DNA of 64,000 bases. Origin: Loxodes magnus. Lineage: Eukaryota; Ciliophora; Karyorelictea; Loxodida; Loxodidae. Position 1 is the stretch's first letter; every line of letters begins with the position of its first letter. The translations under genes were made by a program, and so were the position numbers. The stretch is from positions 1 to 64,000 of the forward strand of contig CAMPDV010001751.1 in NCBI GenBank assembly GCA_946699065.1, written 5' to 3'. The notes under the pieces are model-generated. The model ran no database searches, was not told where the DNA came from, and saw only the letters and a list, made by a program, of their open reading frames with translations. This document shows, piece by piece, positions 50,101-62,825 of this stretch.

Positions 50101-52868
50101 ACTTTTTCTTTTAAACTATATCCAGGGAATTTATGCTAGAATGTTCATAGTGTGTCTTATTCACTATACTGATTAAAATAAACTTCTATAATCTCATTTT
50201 ATGAGAACTAAGAAAATCTATATTCATATTAACGAAACTATACTAAAATTGTACTTCAGTTATATTCTTTTTGCTCTAAAATATTAAAAATAATATAAAG
50301 ATCATTTTGTCCTAAAAAGTAAGGAGATATAATATTTCTATTCAGTTAATCTAAAGAAATTCAGTATAATATCTACTGATTATCTATAAAAAATAGATCC
50401 CTAATGTTATTATAGGTATCTCTTAACTTTTGCTCTACAATAGAATAAAATTCTTCCATTTGGTTATTTTGTAATAAGTGTATATATTTTTAATTTTGAT
50501 CTTTTAGATTATAGAAATCATTAATAGCATTTATTATTTATGAAAACTCTTCTATTTCTTAAAAGAAAATTAGATAAACTAGATGTATTAAGTCAAACCT
50601 AGTAAGTTTACTTATAAACTCTTACTTCTCATTTTCTTCTTCTAAATGTTCTCTACAGAGTCCAATCATTTCTTTATTAACTATTTTTCTAAAACTATAT
50701 CAGTTATTATTCTATTCAACTCTTTCAAAAATCAAAATATTATTATGCTCTTATGACTAAAATAAGAGTGAAATAGTAAAATACATTATTAAGTTTGCTT
50801 TATTTAACTCTTTATTCTAATTCATTTCTAGCAAATTTAATTTAGATAACTAATCAACTTTTCTTTTTTCAATTCTCTAATTAGCAAATATATAGATTTC
50901 ATTTATCCACTATATCTACTTTCTATCATATTTCTATCAATTATTTTAATAGATTTAACTTATTTATTAGTATATAATTAAATACTCTTATGCAAATCTA
51001 CATTTTTCCTTTTCCTATTTATCTTCACCTTATACTTCTTCTATCTTCTCTTATATCATTTTATAAATTACTTCAAACCAATTTTCTTTTCTACCATTTT
51101 AATAGGTCAAAAGACTTTCTTTAACTAACTATTCTATATCTTATTTTATTTATTCTATTATGCTTTACTTCTATTTGAACTATTGGCTTTGATATAGGAT
51201 TCAATCTTCTTAATTATCACATTTACTCATTTATTTCATTTCAATTCAATTGCTCATCATTTAGCTCTCTTGCTATAAACTTTCATTTTTTAGTTCTTGA
51301 GTTAAATATTTTTTCCTTTAGCATAGTTTTTCTTCTCAGAACTCTAAATAGTCTATTTCACTAATTTGATTTAAGTCACATATATTTTAATATTTAAGTT
51401 ACCTTTCTTTATCATATAAACTTAGTTAACTAGTATCATTTTTAATTTCTATTCTTTCTATATTTCTAATATCCTATCTATTCTCTAATTCCTCTAAACT
51501 ATTCGTTAGAGTAAATCTTTAAGTTTTTTAGTTGTCATATCTGAAAAACTTAGTCATGTAAAATCCTCAAAATTGCATTTTTATTTTTATTGTTTTCTTA
51601 TCGAATAGATAGAAACAGCCTAACATATCTTCCTATTATATTGATAGTTATTCATTCAAATATTGCTTTAGTTAGTCTTTTTTGTATTCTTCTATCATAT
51701 TAATAACTATATATTTATCCTATGAGTATTTATATTAGTTTTTGGGAAATAAATTTAGTATTTCCTCAAGACTTTGTGACAATGAACCCTATAAAGCAAA
51801 TGCCTACAAAATTTAAAAGAGAGGGAAGTCACGTTCTAAAACTGAAATTAAATGCTAAGATAGACTCGATGATTTCAATATTTGATCTAGTTTATCAATT
51901 AAAAGTTAAATATCAATTTTAGTATATTCAGTTTAGTCTTAATTTTAACTATTTTCTATGAAAATTTAGATATTCTAAGTGCTATTATCGAATATTTATT
52001 GCTTATCATTAATGTTCAGCTCTACTTTTTATAACTCTTCATATAGATAATACTATCAATCCTGACATCTATATATATTTTTAAGAATTTCATAGGTTGA
52101 ATATTGTCTTTCTATTCTATAAAATTGCGATTCTATTTGCTTTTTATTTTCTAAATAAAAAGCATTTAGTTTTCCATTACAACCCATTAAATTTATCTTC
52201 ACTATTGCCAGATCCCCTTCCCAAATGTTTACTCTTTCCAGGTTTAAAAACTTAAAATTATAATTTTTTAGATATTTTCTATTTCCTAGCTTTAATAGTT
52301 TCTACTTTTATTCATCAAAGTTATAAAGTTCTAAATGGTTTTGAGTGAAGGAAATGAAATATATTAAATGCTAATTTCCAAAAGTAAAAATATGTTTTCT
52401 CTTTTCTTTTGTTTAGATTCATTTATTAATTTATTCTTTAATTACTTTTAGTTACTTTATTCCTTCATTTTAGATAGATAAAACTATTTCTTCTGATTTA
52501 ATTGGATCGTCATATGAAGTCTTTCATTATTCTAGAATTTTAGACACTTTTATTTATAAAATGTCTTTAATTACTAAAGCATATAACACTTTCATGGATC
52601 CATAATTTTATTCCAAGTATTTAAGTAATTTAAATTATAAGTTTGAGTTTTAAATTTACACTCACTTTTCTATTAGTTTTGATTCTTATATCATTACAAA
52701 ATCCATTTTAGAATTACTAGATAAACTCTGTCCCTTAGCTTAGTAAGATACAAAAAATTTTTCTTTCAAAATAATTGATTGTTTTTAAGAGTCAATCAAT
52801 ATTTTATCTTCACACTTTATTTCTTTTGCATTTTAGACATTTTAATTAGTATTTTTTATCTTAATCAT
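47105..52868 (-). CDS. giant coiled-coil / protein kinase / MORN-repeat protein
   Basis: From ATG 52868 one frame stays continuous for about 1,921 codons when TAA/TAG=Gln and TGA=Trp; codon phase was checked at five sites down to 47195. Residues 1 to about 900 are helical and coiled-coil (NYGSMKVLYALVIKDILQIK, LCREHLEEENEKQEF). A kinase domain follows at about 915-1170: lysine K933 in VCIIKVLN, hinge MQYCEQGSLYQL, catalytic loop HQDIKPHNIF (D1040, K1042, N1045; Gln replaces Arg of HRD), DFD at 1058-1060 instead of DFG, and YKSDAFSLGITLLEV. One MORN-like unit lies near 1335 and a MORN array at about 1755-1915 (YEGDWLQ, HGQGKY). MORN repeats bind membranes or scaffold proteins. About 22 TGA and 8 TGG codons encode Trp. 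Catalysis may be weak or altered given HQD and DFD. The end is unsure: TAG 47105 or TAA 47093 just after the MORN array fits best, since no TGA follows for about 215 codons. Confidence 0.9.
47205..47610 (-). repeat. MORN repeat array with 123-bp tandem duplication
   Basis: Within the giant gene, units carrying YEGDW or YEGSW occur with the Trp at codons 1764, 1810, 1851 and 1892. The Trp codon is TGA in the first (47579-47577) and TGG in the others (47441-47439, 47318-47316, 47195-47193). The second and third units are a near-exact 123-bp tandem duplication, equal to 41 residues, so it keeps frame. The array matches the usual MORN pattern of YxGxW followed by HGxG. Confidence 0.9.
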
Positions 52869-54484
52869 CTCTCCAGATTTTTTTCTTCTTTTGGTTCTTT
52901 GATTTAGTTCTCTAAATTGAGCTAAGTAGTTGTATTTTCCTAATTTTAATTGGTTTCTTTTACTTTTTTCTTTCGCTATTTTTATAACTAATTTATGAGA
53001 AAAGTTTCCTAAAGAAAGCCTGGACTAAAATATTTGTTACTGCAAAGAAAACTAAAGGTTGACAAGGCTTTTTATTAAAAAAGAGAGGTGCTTTGATTTT
53101 GCTACAGTGGATCAGGAGGAATATTTTAAGGATTAGATAGCAATGTCATAATTAGATAATTTGGTTATGACATTTGATTAATTTTCTTAAACAATAGTTA
53201 GACTTGAATGAAGCTACCTAATTTATTTATAAAATTTTATTTCTGTCTATTTTAAAATAATTGCAAGCTGTATAAGGTACTAGTAATAGAAAATTAGGTA
53301 TTTTAAAATAAAGAATGAAAGTAAATAGCTAGAAGTTAATAAATGAAAGTTATATCTAAATTAAGATAATTTATAAATACATACATTTGCATAATTTATC
53401 TTTTCTTCTAAATTTAAGATTATTTCACTAGAATAAATTTAATAACGAAGATTGAAGCTGCTGTTTTATGAATATGATATTAAGGAATATTTAAAATTTC
53501 GTTTATAAAGAGTAAAATATTAAAAAAGAAGAAAGTATTGGAATAATGAAAATCTCTAAAGCTAAAAATACACAGAACTGTCTATTTATTTTGATTATAA
53601 AATTTAAAAGGTAAAAAATATAAATCTTAAGTTATCTAGAAATGTTTATAGAAAGTAAATATTAGGAGTTTTAGTAAGAAAATCTTTAAAATACAGAAGG
53701 TTTATGAATAATAGCCTACTAAAAAGTTAATTATTTATCAACAAATTTCAAAATCAATTTATTCATTCGAGGAAATATTTTTTAACTTAAAGGATATATT
53801 TTAAAAAATTTAAATTTTACTGGCAAAATTAGCAAGAATATGCCAAACTAAGAAATGAATAAATACTTTAAATTTAAAAAATCATATTTATTTTGCTAAA
53901 TTTAAGAGATCCTTTTAAATTACTTAGACATCAAAACCTAAAAAATAAATTAAAACTAAAGCTTTTTAAGAAATAGTTATTTTAAGTATGTTAGAATTGC
54001 TATCTATGCTTATTAGTGAAGAAAAAATGAGGTAGTTGTAAAAATATAATTGATAAACTTATAATAACTTAAAATGAAAATCAGTGTTTTTGAGTAAAAT
54101 AATTAAACTTATTTAATGCAAAGCAGTTTAGCTATTTTATTATACTATACCTTTTAATTTTGCTAGGAGTATGTTTAAATTAGAGGATATTATTATATTC
54201 CTTTAGAGACTTATGAAACTTCTTAACTAGATGAATAAATTAAAAGATCAAATTTCTCAAATTTAAATTTATTTTTTATTTCTTTAACCAAAATGTTAAA
54301 AATTACCATTATTAGTTTTAGACAAATAAAAAAGTAAAAAGCTCACAAAATAATTTTATGGTTTAAATAGTTAAAATAATAAAAATATAAAATGCTTAAA
54401 GCTTATTATAACTAAATAATAATTAAATAAAACTTAATTAATATCCTCAAGATAATTAAATATTAAAATATTTCATCTCCAGAA
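52869..54484. other. upstream region of the giant gene
   Basis: Presumed 5' flank. The gene frame remains open upstream to at least 53.4 kb without an ATG, so an earlier non-ATG or spliced start cannot be excluded. A+T-rich; no other gene recognised. Confidence 0.4.
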
Positions 54485-54485
54485 A

Positions 54486-55929
54486 TTTATTTATATTTCC
54501 TTTAAAATATAAAGAAATATAAATAGTTAACTAAACATATATTCAATTAATTATTTTCAAATTAATAATTGAAAGCCTGCATATTAACTTAATAATAAAG
54601 ATAATTAACCCTAATAGATTATATAATATTGGATTATTATTTTATATAGCTAATAACTATTTTTCTTAATTATCTTAAGATTATTAATGCTAAGCAAATA
54701 ATAGGTTCAATTAAGTCTAATGCTTTAAAATAAAGCTATCTTATAAAACAGCTTTCTGATATATTTAATTATTATAACCTTAATAAAATATTAATATAAT
54801 CCTTTAGCTATTGAAGCTCTCTATTATTAGTTTAATTATCTTTATCTTTAGGATAAATTAAAATATTTCGTGATTATTAATTTTATAATACTTTCTAAAT
54901 TAATAAGAATTGACTGCATCTTAATTGGCAATTAACCTACTATTTAATTAAAAGTTTCTATTTAGTAGTCTATTACTTTTCTAATTTCTCTCTTTTATTA
55001 AATTTACTATATATGCATATCTCTAATAATTCTATACAGAATATATGACTTAGTACGCTTAGTATATTATAAGATATTTATTCTTGAATTAAGTTAAAAT
55101 AGAAAGCAATAAAGAGAGTTATAATTACAAAGTATCGAATGAATAAAAAGGTTGTTCTTGTAAGGTATTTTAGCAATTGATTCTTGAATTAAGAGAACTA
55201 TTGAAAGGATTTAGAATTAATTGAATTAAAGTAATGCCTTTATAAGGAAACCTACTACTTTACTTGGACCTAATTCTGTTATGATAATAGAAGTAGTAAA
55301 TTTAGTTTTTAATAATGGTAATGCATTCTAGTAAATTAGTTAGATAATAAATCTAAAGAATACTAAAATATAAGCTTAATATAATAGATACTAAGAGTAA
55401 ATAACTAATAGTATGCTAAATAGAAACTAATAAACTAAGTAAATATCTATTATTTAAATTAATATTACCAATATTTAATACCAATATTACTATTAAATAT
55501 AACCATACTCTTACTACTACCTACTTTTACATTAAATCCAATTAATTAACTACTTCTAGTTTAAATCTAAGATACTAGAAAGATACTAAACAAATATATA
55601 ATATTATGCTATACCCTTAGAATAAACCAAGAGACTTAGATTTAATTATTTACCATACATTCTTTATTAATAAGTATCAGTACAAAATAACTCTAAATAA
55701 CAAAGGGAATATTATTAATACAATCAATAAGTTAAGAGATCATTAATTATGTATTTCGCATATAAACAATATGAAACTTAAAAAACCCAACTACTTTAGC
55801 TAACAACTGCAAGGAAGATAAAAATAAGAATAGCCATTATTATTCCTACATTTCTAATTCCTATTTAATTATAACATTCTTAAATATCTTGGTTGAGTAC
55901 CTCTTTGAGATTTGCTATTTTACATTTAA
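54486..55929. other. inner part of right arm without gene
   Basis: Mirror of 45331-46787. A+T-rich; nothing recognised. Confidence 0.4.
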
Positions 55930-58671
55930 AAAATTAATAAAATAGATGCTATAAAAGCTAAAGCTGAAGATAAACTCCTTTATAGAAATATGATAAAGAC
56001 TTAGCTAATATTTAGACTATCAAAGGAAGAAATTATAGATTAGTTTATTATTTAAAAAACTAAAAGCTTAGAAGACTTTTTATTCTGAAGTGTATTTTAT
56101 ATTTCTACTCTAAAAAACATTAGGGAGTTTAGCCTAAGTAAAAGAGCTATAGATATAATAAATCCAGAAAACCAAGGAGTTATTCTTCAAAGTTTCTGCT
56201 TCTATTTAGTCGATATTGTAGTTATCTAATATCTCCAAACAAAAAGGAAAAATTCCTTCAATTAAAGAAAAGTGTGAAATAATTCGTTCTGATTTCCTTT
56301 CTTTCAGTTAGTAACTAAAATATAGGTAATAATTAATTAGGCTGGAAAATATTAAGTAGAGTAGAACTAGTATAGTGACTTAAGTCTGAGTCAGTCTTAG
56401 CTAACATTGAAATACATCTATAATTTTCATTAACTCTTAAGATTTTTTAAGAAGAAGAGACTAATCATTTTTAGCGCTTAAAAATATAAAAATAGTAAAA
56501 AAGTAAAATTTAAGTGAAGCTAGTGAGTAATTGAGTATATTCTTAAGATTTTAGAAAATAGACTAAAGAACTTAGTTGGTGGTTGCAGGATTGATAAATT
56601 AAATAAATAAATAAGATAGTAAGATTATTTAGAAACATTTGCAATTTTAAAATAGTCACAGACTAAATATTAAGAGTAAAATACTAAAATTACAAAATCA
56701 AACTATAGAAATATCTGGGATATTTATCTAACATAAAAAGAAGCTTCTTATTGGAAAAATATAAAATAACCTGTCACTTTGATGAAATCCAAACTTACGA
56801 GAAACTTATTTAGAGCGTAAAAAAATTAAGCGAAAATTTATTAAAATTTATCTAAGTTGGATCTAAAAACTCTACTTGCTAATCCTTGAGGAATGCAAGA
56901 AAAGTTTAAACCGATAATTGACTAGATTATAAATAATTCAATAAAATTTGGGATCATATCTATCGAAATTATATCTGAAACATACTCAAAAAATCATAAG
57001 CAGTTAAGAAAAGTGAAAGCTTTCTAGTATGATTTGCTAGAAAATCTAAACAGGTTTCAGTTAATTTTTTTTAAATAAATTCACAAGGATAAAATGGAAT
57101 TATTGCACAAATTTTGCAAAAGTTGTAGAAAAAATAGACTATTTTTATTAAAAAAATATAGAAAATCTGCTTTATTGGTAGTTTAAATAATTTATAGAAA
57201 TATAGGATTTATTACAAGAAGGTGATAACTTTTAAACCATTAACTACTCATAAAATTGAAGGCCACAAGGAGACTCAGAAGTCAATAAATCCAAGTTAGT
57301 AGGAGTAAAAGAATATCTCATATGAATATGTAGAAAATAACCTCCCTTAAGCTTAAGATTTTGAAGGAACAAAGGGATATTTTAGAAAAGCTTGCTCAGT
57401 AAGTAACAAATTTAGCTGCTTAATCAATAGTTCTTATCAAGCAACTTGATTCTTTAAAGCCAGAAACTTTAATTAAATTATAGACTGAACAATATAGTTC
57501 TGGTTTATCATAATAGCATGAATCTAAGCAACAGCCTTCTAATGATAAATCAAAAAATGCCACATATTCTTAAAAGATTCTCTAAAGCTGCTTGAGACTA
57601 TCTAAGAGTTTTTATAGATCTTGTCTTATAACTAAAGTCTTAATTCGAAGTTAATAGAAAATGAGCATATCAAAATATTATAATCAAGCCTTGACTAATA
57701 GAGAATAATTAATGAATAGCTCAAACTTTTCTTACTAATTACGCTAAATCAAGTATAAAAACTTTTGTGAGATTTTAAACTAAATGATGTATAAATTAGA
57801 GTTGCAAGAGATTTCTTATATTCTACGTTTATAGGATTACTTTTAAGCTTAAATCTTCGAGTGGAAGAATTACAGTCCTTATATTAAGAATTCGCTAGTT
57901 TTTCGATTATGTCTTTAATCTGGATTATCTAAGACATACTCTGATTAATATTTTAACTGGATAAAAAAGAGATAAAAGCATAGTTAATAGAGTAGAAATA
58001 AAGCCTGTTAATAAAAGATTTTTAAATAAAAGCAAATTAAAACTTAGAACAAAATCAATTTAATGTGACAACTAAATCAGAAGTAGAATATTAAAAGGAG
58101 GAGCAGATTAAGATTTAATAGTAAAATAAAAATTAGCGGTAAACAGAACAAAATATTAAAATTGCCAAATTAATTTAGAAGCTTAAATTAACAAGAAATA
58201 ATAGCTTTAGACTTAATAGAAAAATGCATTAATTTGAGCAAAAAGTCTAGAACGTCAAAAAATAAGAAAGGGAGATCTAGAAAGCCAAGTAAGCTAATTA
58301 TTAATAAATATTTCAAGAAGTGGAATTTTTTACAGTATAGCAGAACAAATAAGCGAAGCCTGGATTTAATTATATTTATACAGTCTCAGCATTGAGATTT
58401 TATGTGCCTCCTAGTTTTACTATTTTTGCTTATAGTTCTCTCTAGAGACAATTCATGGAGTTAGAATCGAATGAAACTGTTTTTTGTTCACCTTATAAAT
58501 GGATGGACTCAAGCTTATAGAATTACCCCAATTTATTTTAAGAACTTAAGTATATTTAGTGGCAATAAAAGATTTAATCAAATAGGAAAGATTTATAAAT
58601 GATTAATTAAATTTCTTAAGTTAAGAATATGCTATCGTTACAACATCTGAATCTCTTCACCCCCTTTTGAT
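55930..58671 (+). pseudogene. long coiled-coil gene relic with possible crystallin-like end, right copy
   Basis: Several consecutive frames give continuous protein-like text under the altered code: KAKAEDKLLYRNMIKTQLIF, KTKELFFKVSASIQSIL, SIKEKCEIIRSDFLSFSQQL, KITCHFDEIQTYEKLIQSVK, then from about 57320 KILKEQRDILEKLAQQVTNL and YQLRQIKYKNFCEILNQMMY, then after another frame change near 57985 EIQKAKQANYQQIFQEVEF. The end (VSALRFYVPPSFTIFAYSS ... KWMDSS) resembles a beta/gamma-crystallin-like unit. At least four frame changes mark it as decayed. The first half recalls the coiled-coil proteins with cysteine/histidine clusters common in ciliates. Function unknown; the crystallin suggestion is weak. 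Confidence 0.5.
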
Positions 58672-59037
58672 ATGTCAAAACTTTGAACAATAATAAAAGA
58701 TTTAAAGAAAAGCTCCAAGGAAAATATAAAATAATTTAAAAGTAACTAACAGCACAAACTTTGAAAAATAAGCAAGATCATTAAGAATGAGAGAAAAGCG
58801 AAATTCAAAGAAATAATCTAGTTGTATTTTGAAGCTTTACTAGGAGTATTCTCAGCTATTTAAAATAATAAAATTGGCAACCTTTTAAATAGCCTTTATG
58901 CTTTTTAGCATCTGCTTGGAAATATAGCAGTCAAAATTCTTGGAGGGATAAGTGGCGAAAGGAAAATAAGCGGCGTAAAGTTCTCTAATTTACAGAAGAG
59001 AAAAAAGTAAATTTCTAGCATTTCTTTAGATGAATGA
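58672..59037 (+). CDS. 121-codon ORF, right copy
   Basis: ATG 58672 to TGA 59035-59037 gives 121 codons in one frame. The protein begins MSKL, then TGA (Trp), TIIKDLKKSSKENIKQF, has a second in-frame TGA at codon 31, a hydrophobic helix region EIIQLYFEALLGVFSAIQ, then NLLNSLYAFQHLLGNIAVKI and a basic tail ISGERKISGVKFSNLQKRKK, ending LDE before TGA. The higher G+C of its 3' half suggests real coding. It overlaps the end of the upstream relic. If real, it uses TGA both as Trp and as stop, which fits a context-dependent code. No family recognised. The left arm has an equal copy at 42210-42575. Confidence 0.42.
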
Positions 59038-60289
59038 ATCTTTTAGATTTTAAAAGTTTAGTTTGTAGTAATAAGAGATTTCTCTAATCTTAATTACTCT
59101 AGCTTTAATTACTTATCTTGAAAGTTTATTTTAAAGTTGTTTTCTTTTAGCTCTGTTTTTGATTTTGGTGCAATCTTGTTGTAAATTAATAGGAATAAAG
59201 GTTTTTTTCTCAATTAAGTTAGCGTTTATAGAAGTAAAGCATTGTTGTTATTTGATTGTAGACTTAAATTGAGTAAAAAGAGTGTGATATGTATAATATT
59301 TGGATGTATGTTAGTAAGTTTTGAATATTGGTTAAGATTGTATTGTTTGAATATTGGATGGAAGTAATATTAGGTATGAGTCTTAAAGTAATGGTTATAG
59401 TAAGTTGAGGTATAATCTAAGAATTAGAGAGAGTATGAGTTTGACATTGAATAGAAAATAAAGTAATTTGGTAGTTCTATATTTAACTTTGTTTAATATC
59501 TACTAAATATAATGAATTATCTTTAATTAATAAGAAGCAAAGCTATTGATTTAATTAAATATAGATTAGTACAATATAACTCTAAACTCTTTATACTAAT
59601 ATAGTAAAATATAGAGAAATAAAGACTATTAATAATAAATAGAATTTAAGTACTCTAGATATTTAAAAATAATAATCTTATTAATTAATTTAACTTTAGT
59701 TATTATAAGCTTATATTATAATAGTATAATAGTATACCTTAAATTTAATACTCTACACTAAATACATTAGAGAAGATTATTACAACCATTCAAATTAACT
59801 CTTAGCTATTTCTATTAATAAATAGACTAATTATTAGGGATACTTAGTGCTTATCAAGACATTCAAAAATAGTTAGAACATTTTATGTCTATTTAGTTAT
59901 AAATTAAGAAATATTCATATTAATCAATTTAATAATCATAAAGTGCAAGCAAGTAATCAATAGTCATTATGTACCTAAGTATTTACATATTTCATAACTT
60001 TATCATCTTCACTACATTTCTACTAAATATAAACTATTATGTCTAACTAAATTCTACCTTATTAATAAACATTACTTACACAATTAAATCAACTAGTCTT
60101 ATAATCAGAACGGGCTACTAGAATAATAGACTAATTATCTTTGCTAGATCATTCAAGTTTTACATTATTTAAGAACCTAGTTAAATCATTTAGATTTAGG
60201 CTAGAAAATACTTACACCTACTAAGCTGCTCAATATAAGCTAAAATTTAAGAGAATACAACTATATCTTCTTATGTTGCCTTATCTCTG
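59038..60289. other. arm segment without assigned gene
   Basis: About 1.25 kb between the 121-codon ORF and the Hsp70 relic, mirrored at 40958-42209. Frames are open because stops are scarce, but none reads like a known protein. Confidence 0.4.
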
Positions 60290-61985
60290 TAAGATAGATT
60301 AAAGTAGATTAAGATTTATGTCTAATTTTTAGAAACCCTAATAGTATGATTTTCGTTCAGAAGTTGTCAATAGGTAGAAACTTTTAAGAAACTGCTGCTT
60401 AAGAAAAATCATATAGCCTCTTTTAAGCTGGTATCTGGTAAAAGAGATTAAACCAAGTAGATAGTCAATTTTAGAGATGAGAAGTAGATAATTTATCCAA
60501 GAATAGATATTTCCTTTATTTTAGCAACAGTGAAGAAAGATGCAGAAAGCCATTTAGGACTATTTACTAAGCACGCAGTTATTACTAATCTTAGTTACTT
60601 CAAGAATCTATAAAGATAATACCTTAACTAAGCAGGAGTTAACGCAGGATTAGAAGCAAAAAGAGTAATTAAAAAATAAACAGCAGTAGAGTATTCATCG
60701 GGATATGAAAAAAGATTTAAAGCAAAAAATTACATTTATATATAGCTTAGAAGAAGAAATTTTAGATCCAGCTTTTGCTATCAGATGATGAAGTTTTCGA
60801 ATAAAGGCAATAGTTGTAAATCCATATAGGAGAATAAGATTTTTGTTGCAGGAATATAGGAATTCTTCAACAGCTTTTTAAGAAAAACCTGTTTAAACAG
60901 TCGAAATAATTAAAAAGTAGAGAAGATTAAAATTAGATTAAAGTACAAAAGAAAATTAGCGAATTAGTTAGGTGCTGATATTTAAAATAATAGCTTATTC
61001 TTAGAAATTAATTATGCAACTAAATTACAGAGCTTGTTTCAAGGAATTTAACTCTGGGCTTTTCCAAGTATTATAGACATTATAGACCAGCTTCAATAAG
61101 GAGCTACGATTTAGCAATAAAGAATTGAGGTATTTCAAGTAGGAGAAACTGCAAAGATTCCTAGAATTCAGTAGTAAGTTTAGCTATTTTTAAGTGGAAA
61201 GAGATATTTAAAAGTACAAATCAGAAGAAGTAATAGTACATAGAGCTGCTAATTGGGTACTACATTAATTAATAATATTCCAGAGATAATTAAATCCCTA
61301 GTGGAGATTTAACCCCTGCCTTGGAGTAAAGGCAGCATCAGGATTATTTGAAGTAGTTACTCCTAAAATTATAGTAACTCCAACTGGGATTAAAGGTTTG
61401 ATTACAGAGCTGAGATATTAATAAAATGTTCCAATCCAAGTTTACGAGGATGAAAGATGCATAGCTTAGGGAAATATAACGATTGGAAAATTTCAATTTA
61501 AACGAAGTTCGCCTAAAATAAGGATTTCTAAAGCAGAAGTAATATTGAAGCTGAAGACAACAGCGATTTAATATATAAAAGCATAAGTTATAGTCAAGCT
61601 TATATTAGTAGATATTAAGGAGATCTGAGTAAGTAAGAAATAAAAAGGCGTTAACCAAGACAATGAAATTAAGAAATAAAGATTTAAATTAAAAAAATTA
61701 TCGATAACTAGAAATTACCTCGTGACTTAAAAAATTGGAACTAGATTAAGATATCTTCAACGATAAATAAGTATCCTTTAGCGATAATTAATAAACACAT
61801 TTAGTTGAAGAAAACTTTAAGAAGTGATTAAATTAACTAAAATCCAATAATACAAGAGTATCTTTAAAAGAAGAATGGACTGAAAGGGTTAATAAAACAA
61901 AGACTAATTAAAGTTTTAAGGATGAGAGTTGAAGATTAGCAGAAGCTGAAGAAGTGTGCAAACAATTAAAACTGGATTTAATATA
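60290..61985 (+). pseudogene. Hsp70 pseudogene, right copy
   Basis: Blocks of an Hsp70/DnaK chaperone occur in order: NPNSMIFVQKLSIGRNF; ILATVKKDAESHLGLFTKHA; VITNLSYFKNLQRQYLNQAG with TAA at both Gln (60611, 60617); VNAGLEAKRVI; RACFKEFNSGLF; VGETAKIPRIQ (normally VGGSTRIP); KSEEVIVHRAA; VVTPKIIVTPTGIKGLITEL; VPIQVYEDERCIAQGNITIG; and a helical C-terminus (HLVEENFKKWLNQLKSNNTR, SWRLAEAEEVCKQLKLDL, Trp as TGA). The N-terminal phosphate-binding loop was not found. At least six frame changes separate the blocks, so it cannot make a full protein. The family is certain; the compartment of the ancestor (cytosolic or mitochondrial) cannot be told. The left arm has a mirrored copy at 39262-40957. 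Confidence 0.9.
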
Positions 61986-62825
61986 AATTATTTCTATAAG
62001 ATTAATCTTTCGTATCTTTAGAAGTAATTTTAGAGTAAATTAAATAAATAGTAATATTTGGATGTATTTGAATAGTAATCTAAAGATGGTTGTTAGGATA
62101 TCTTGACTAATATAAAGTAATCTGAATGGTATTTAGTTTAGTTATGATTTAAGTTGATATAATTGATTATGATTGGTTAAAATATATAGGTTGGTTAGGT
62201 TGTACTTATTTAGTATAAAAGTATAAATCTAATCTAGTTACTATTGTTATTTAAAACTAAGTTTATATTTATCTTAAGTTTTGACTATATAGAGTTTGAT
62301 TTTTAAATTGGGGTTTGTAGTTTTATACTGATCTATGATTATACTGATTATGAATATAATGATTTATTAGTTAAGTTTTATCAAAACTTAATTATATTAA
62401 CTATTATAAATTACTATAATTAAGTTACTAAATTATAGATAAAATTATCTAATCTAACTTAATTAGTTTGACTTAATTATTAAAATTAGCTTTTAATCTT
62501 TAAATGTAAATGATGCCTTTATTATTAATAGAGTTAAGTGGGTTACATATATCTTGGTTAATTTAATATTAGATAGATTATATTTAATTAGGAACTAATA
62601 AGTGAATCATTTAGGTTAACTATATAAACTAATACTAAAGTATAATGATAAGTCATTTAAAGCTATTTAATCCTATTATTCTTCAAGTGCTTAATAAATC
62701 TTACTTCTATGTATTTTAATCTAAACTAAATGCTAATCATTCATTTAAAATCAGCTCATAATCACTATCATGCTATATCTTAAAGTATTTAACAATAGTT
62801 TAATCTTAGTCAATCTTTAGTTCAA
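61986..62825. other. outer arm segment without gene
   Basis: Mirrored at 38422-39261. A+T-rich; no feature recognised. Confidence 0.4.

Noticed and set aside
47105-52868. Giant ORF as a Tetrahymena-code pseudogene with TGG-to-TGA decay
   Set aside because: About 22 stop mutations without a single frameshift in 5.76 kb would be very unlikely, while truly dead genes in the window show frameshifts every few hundred bases.
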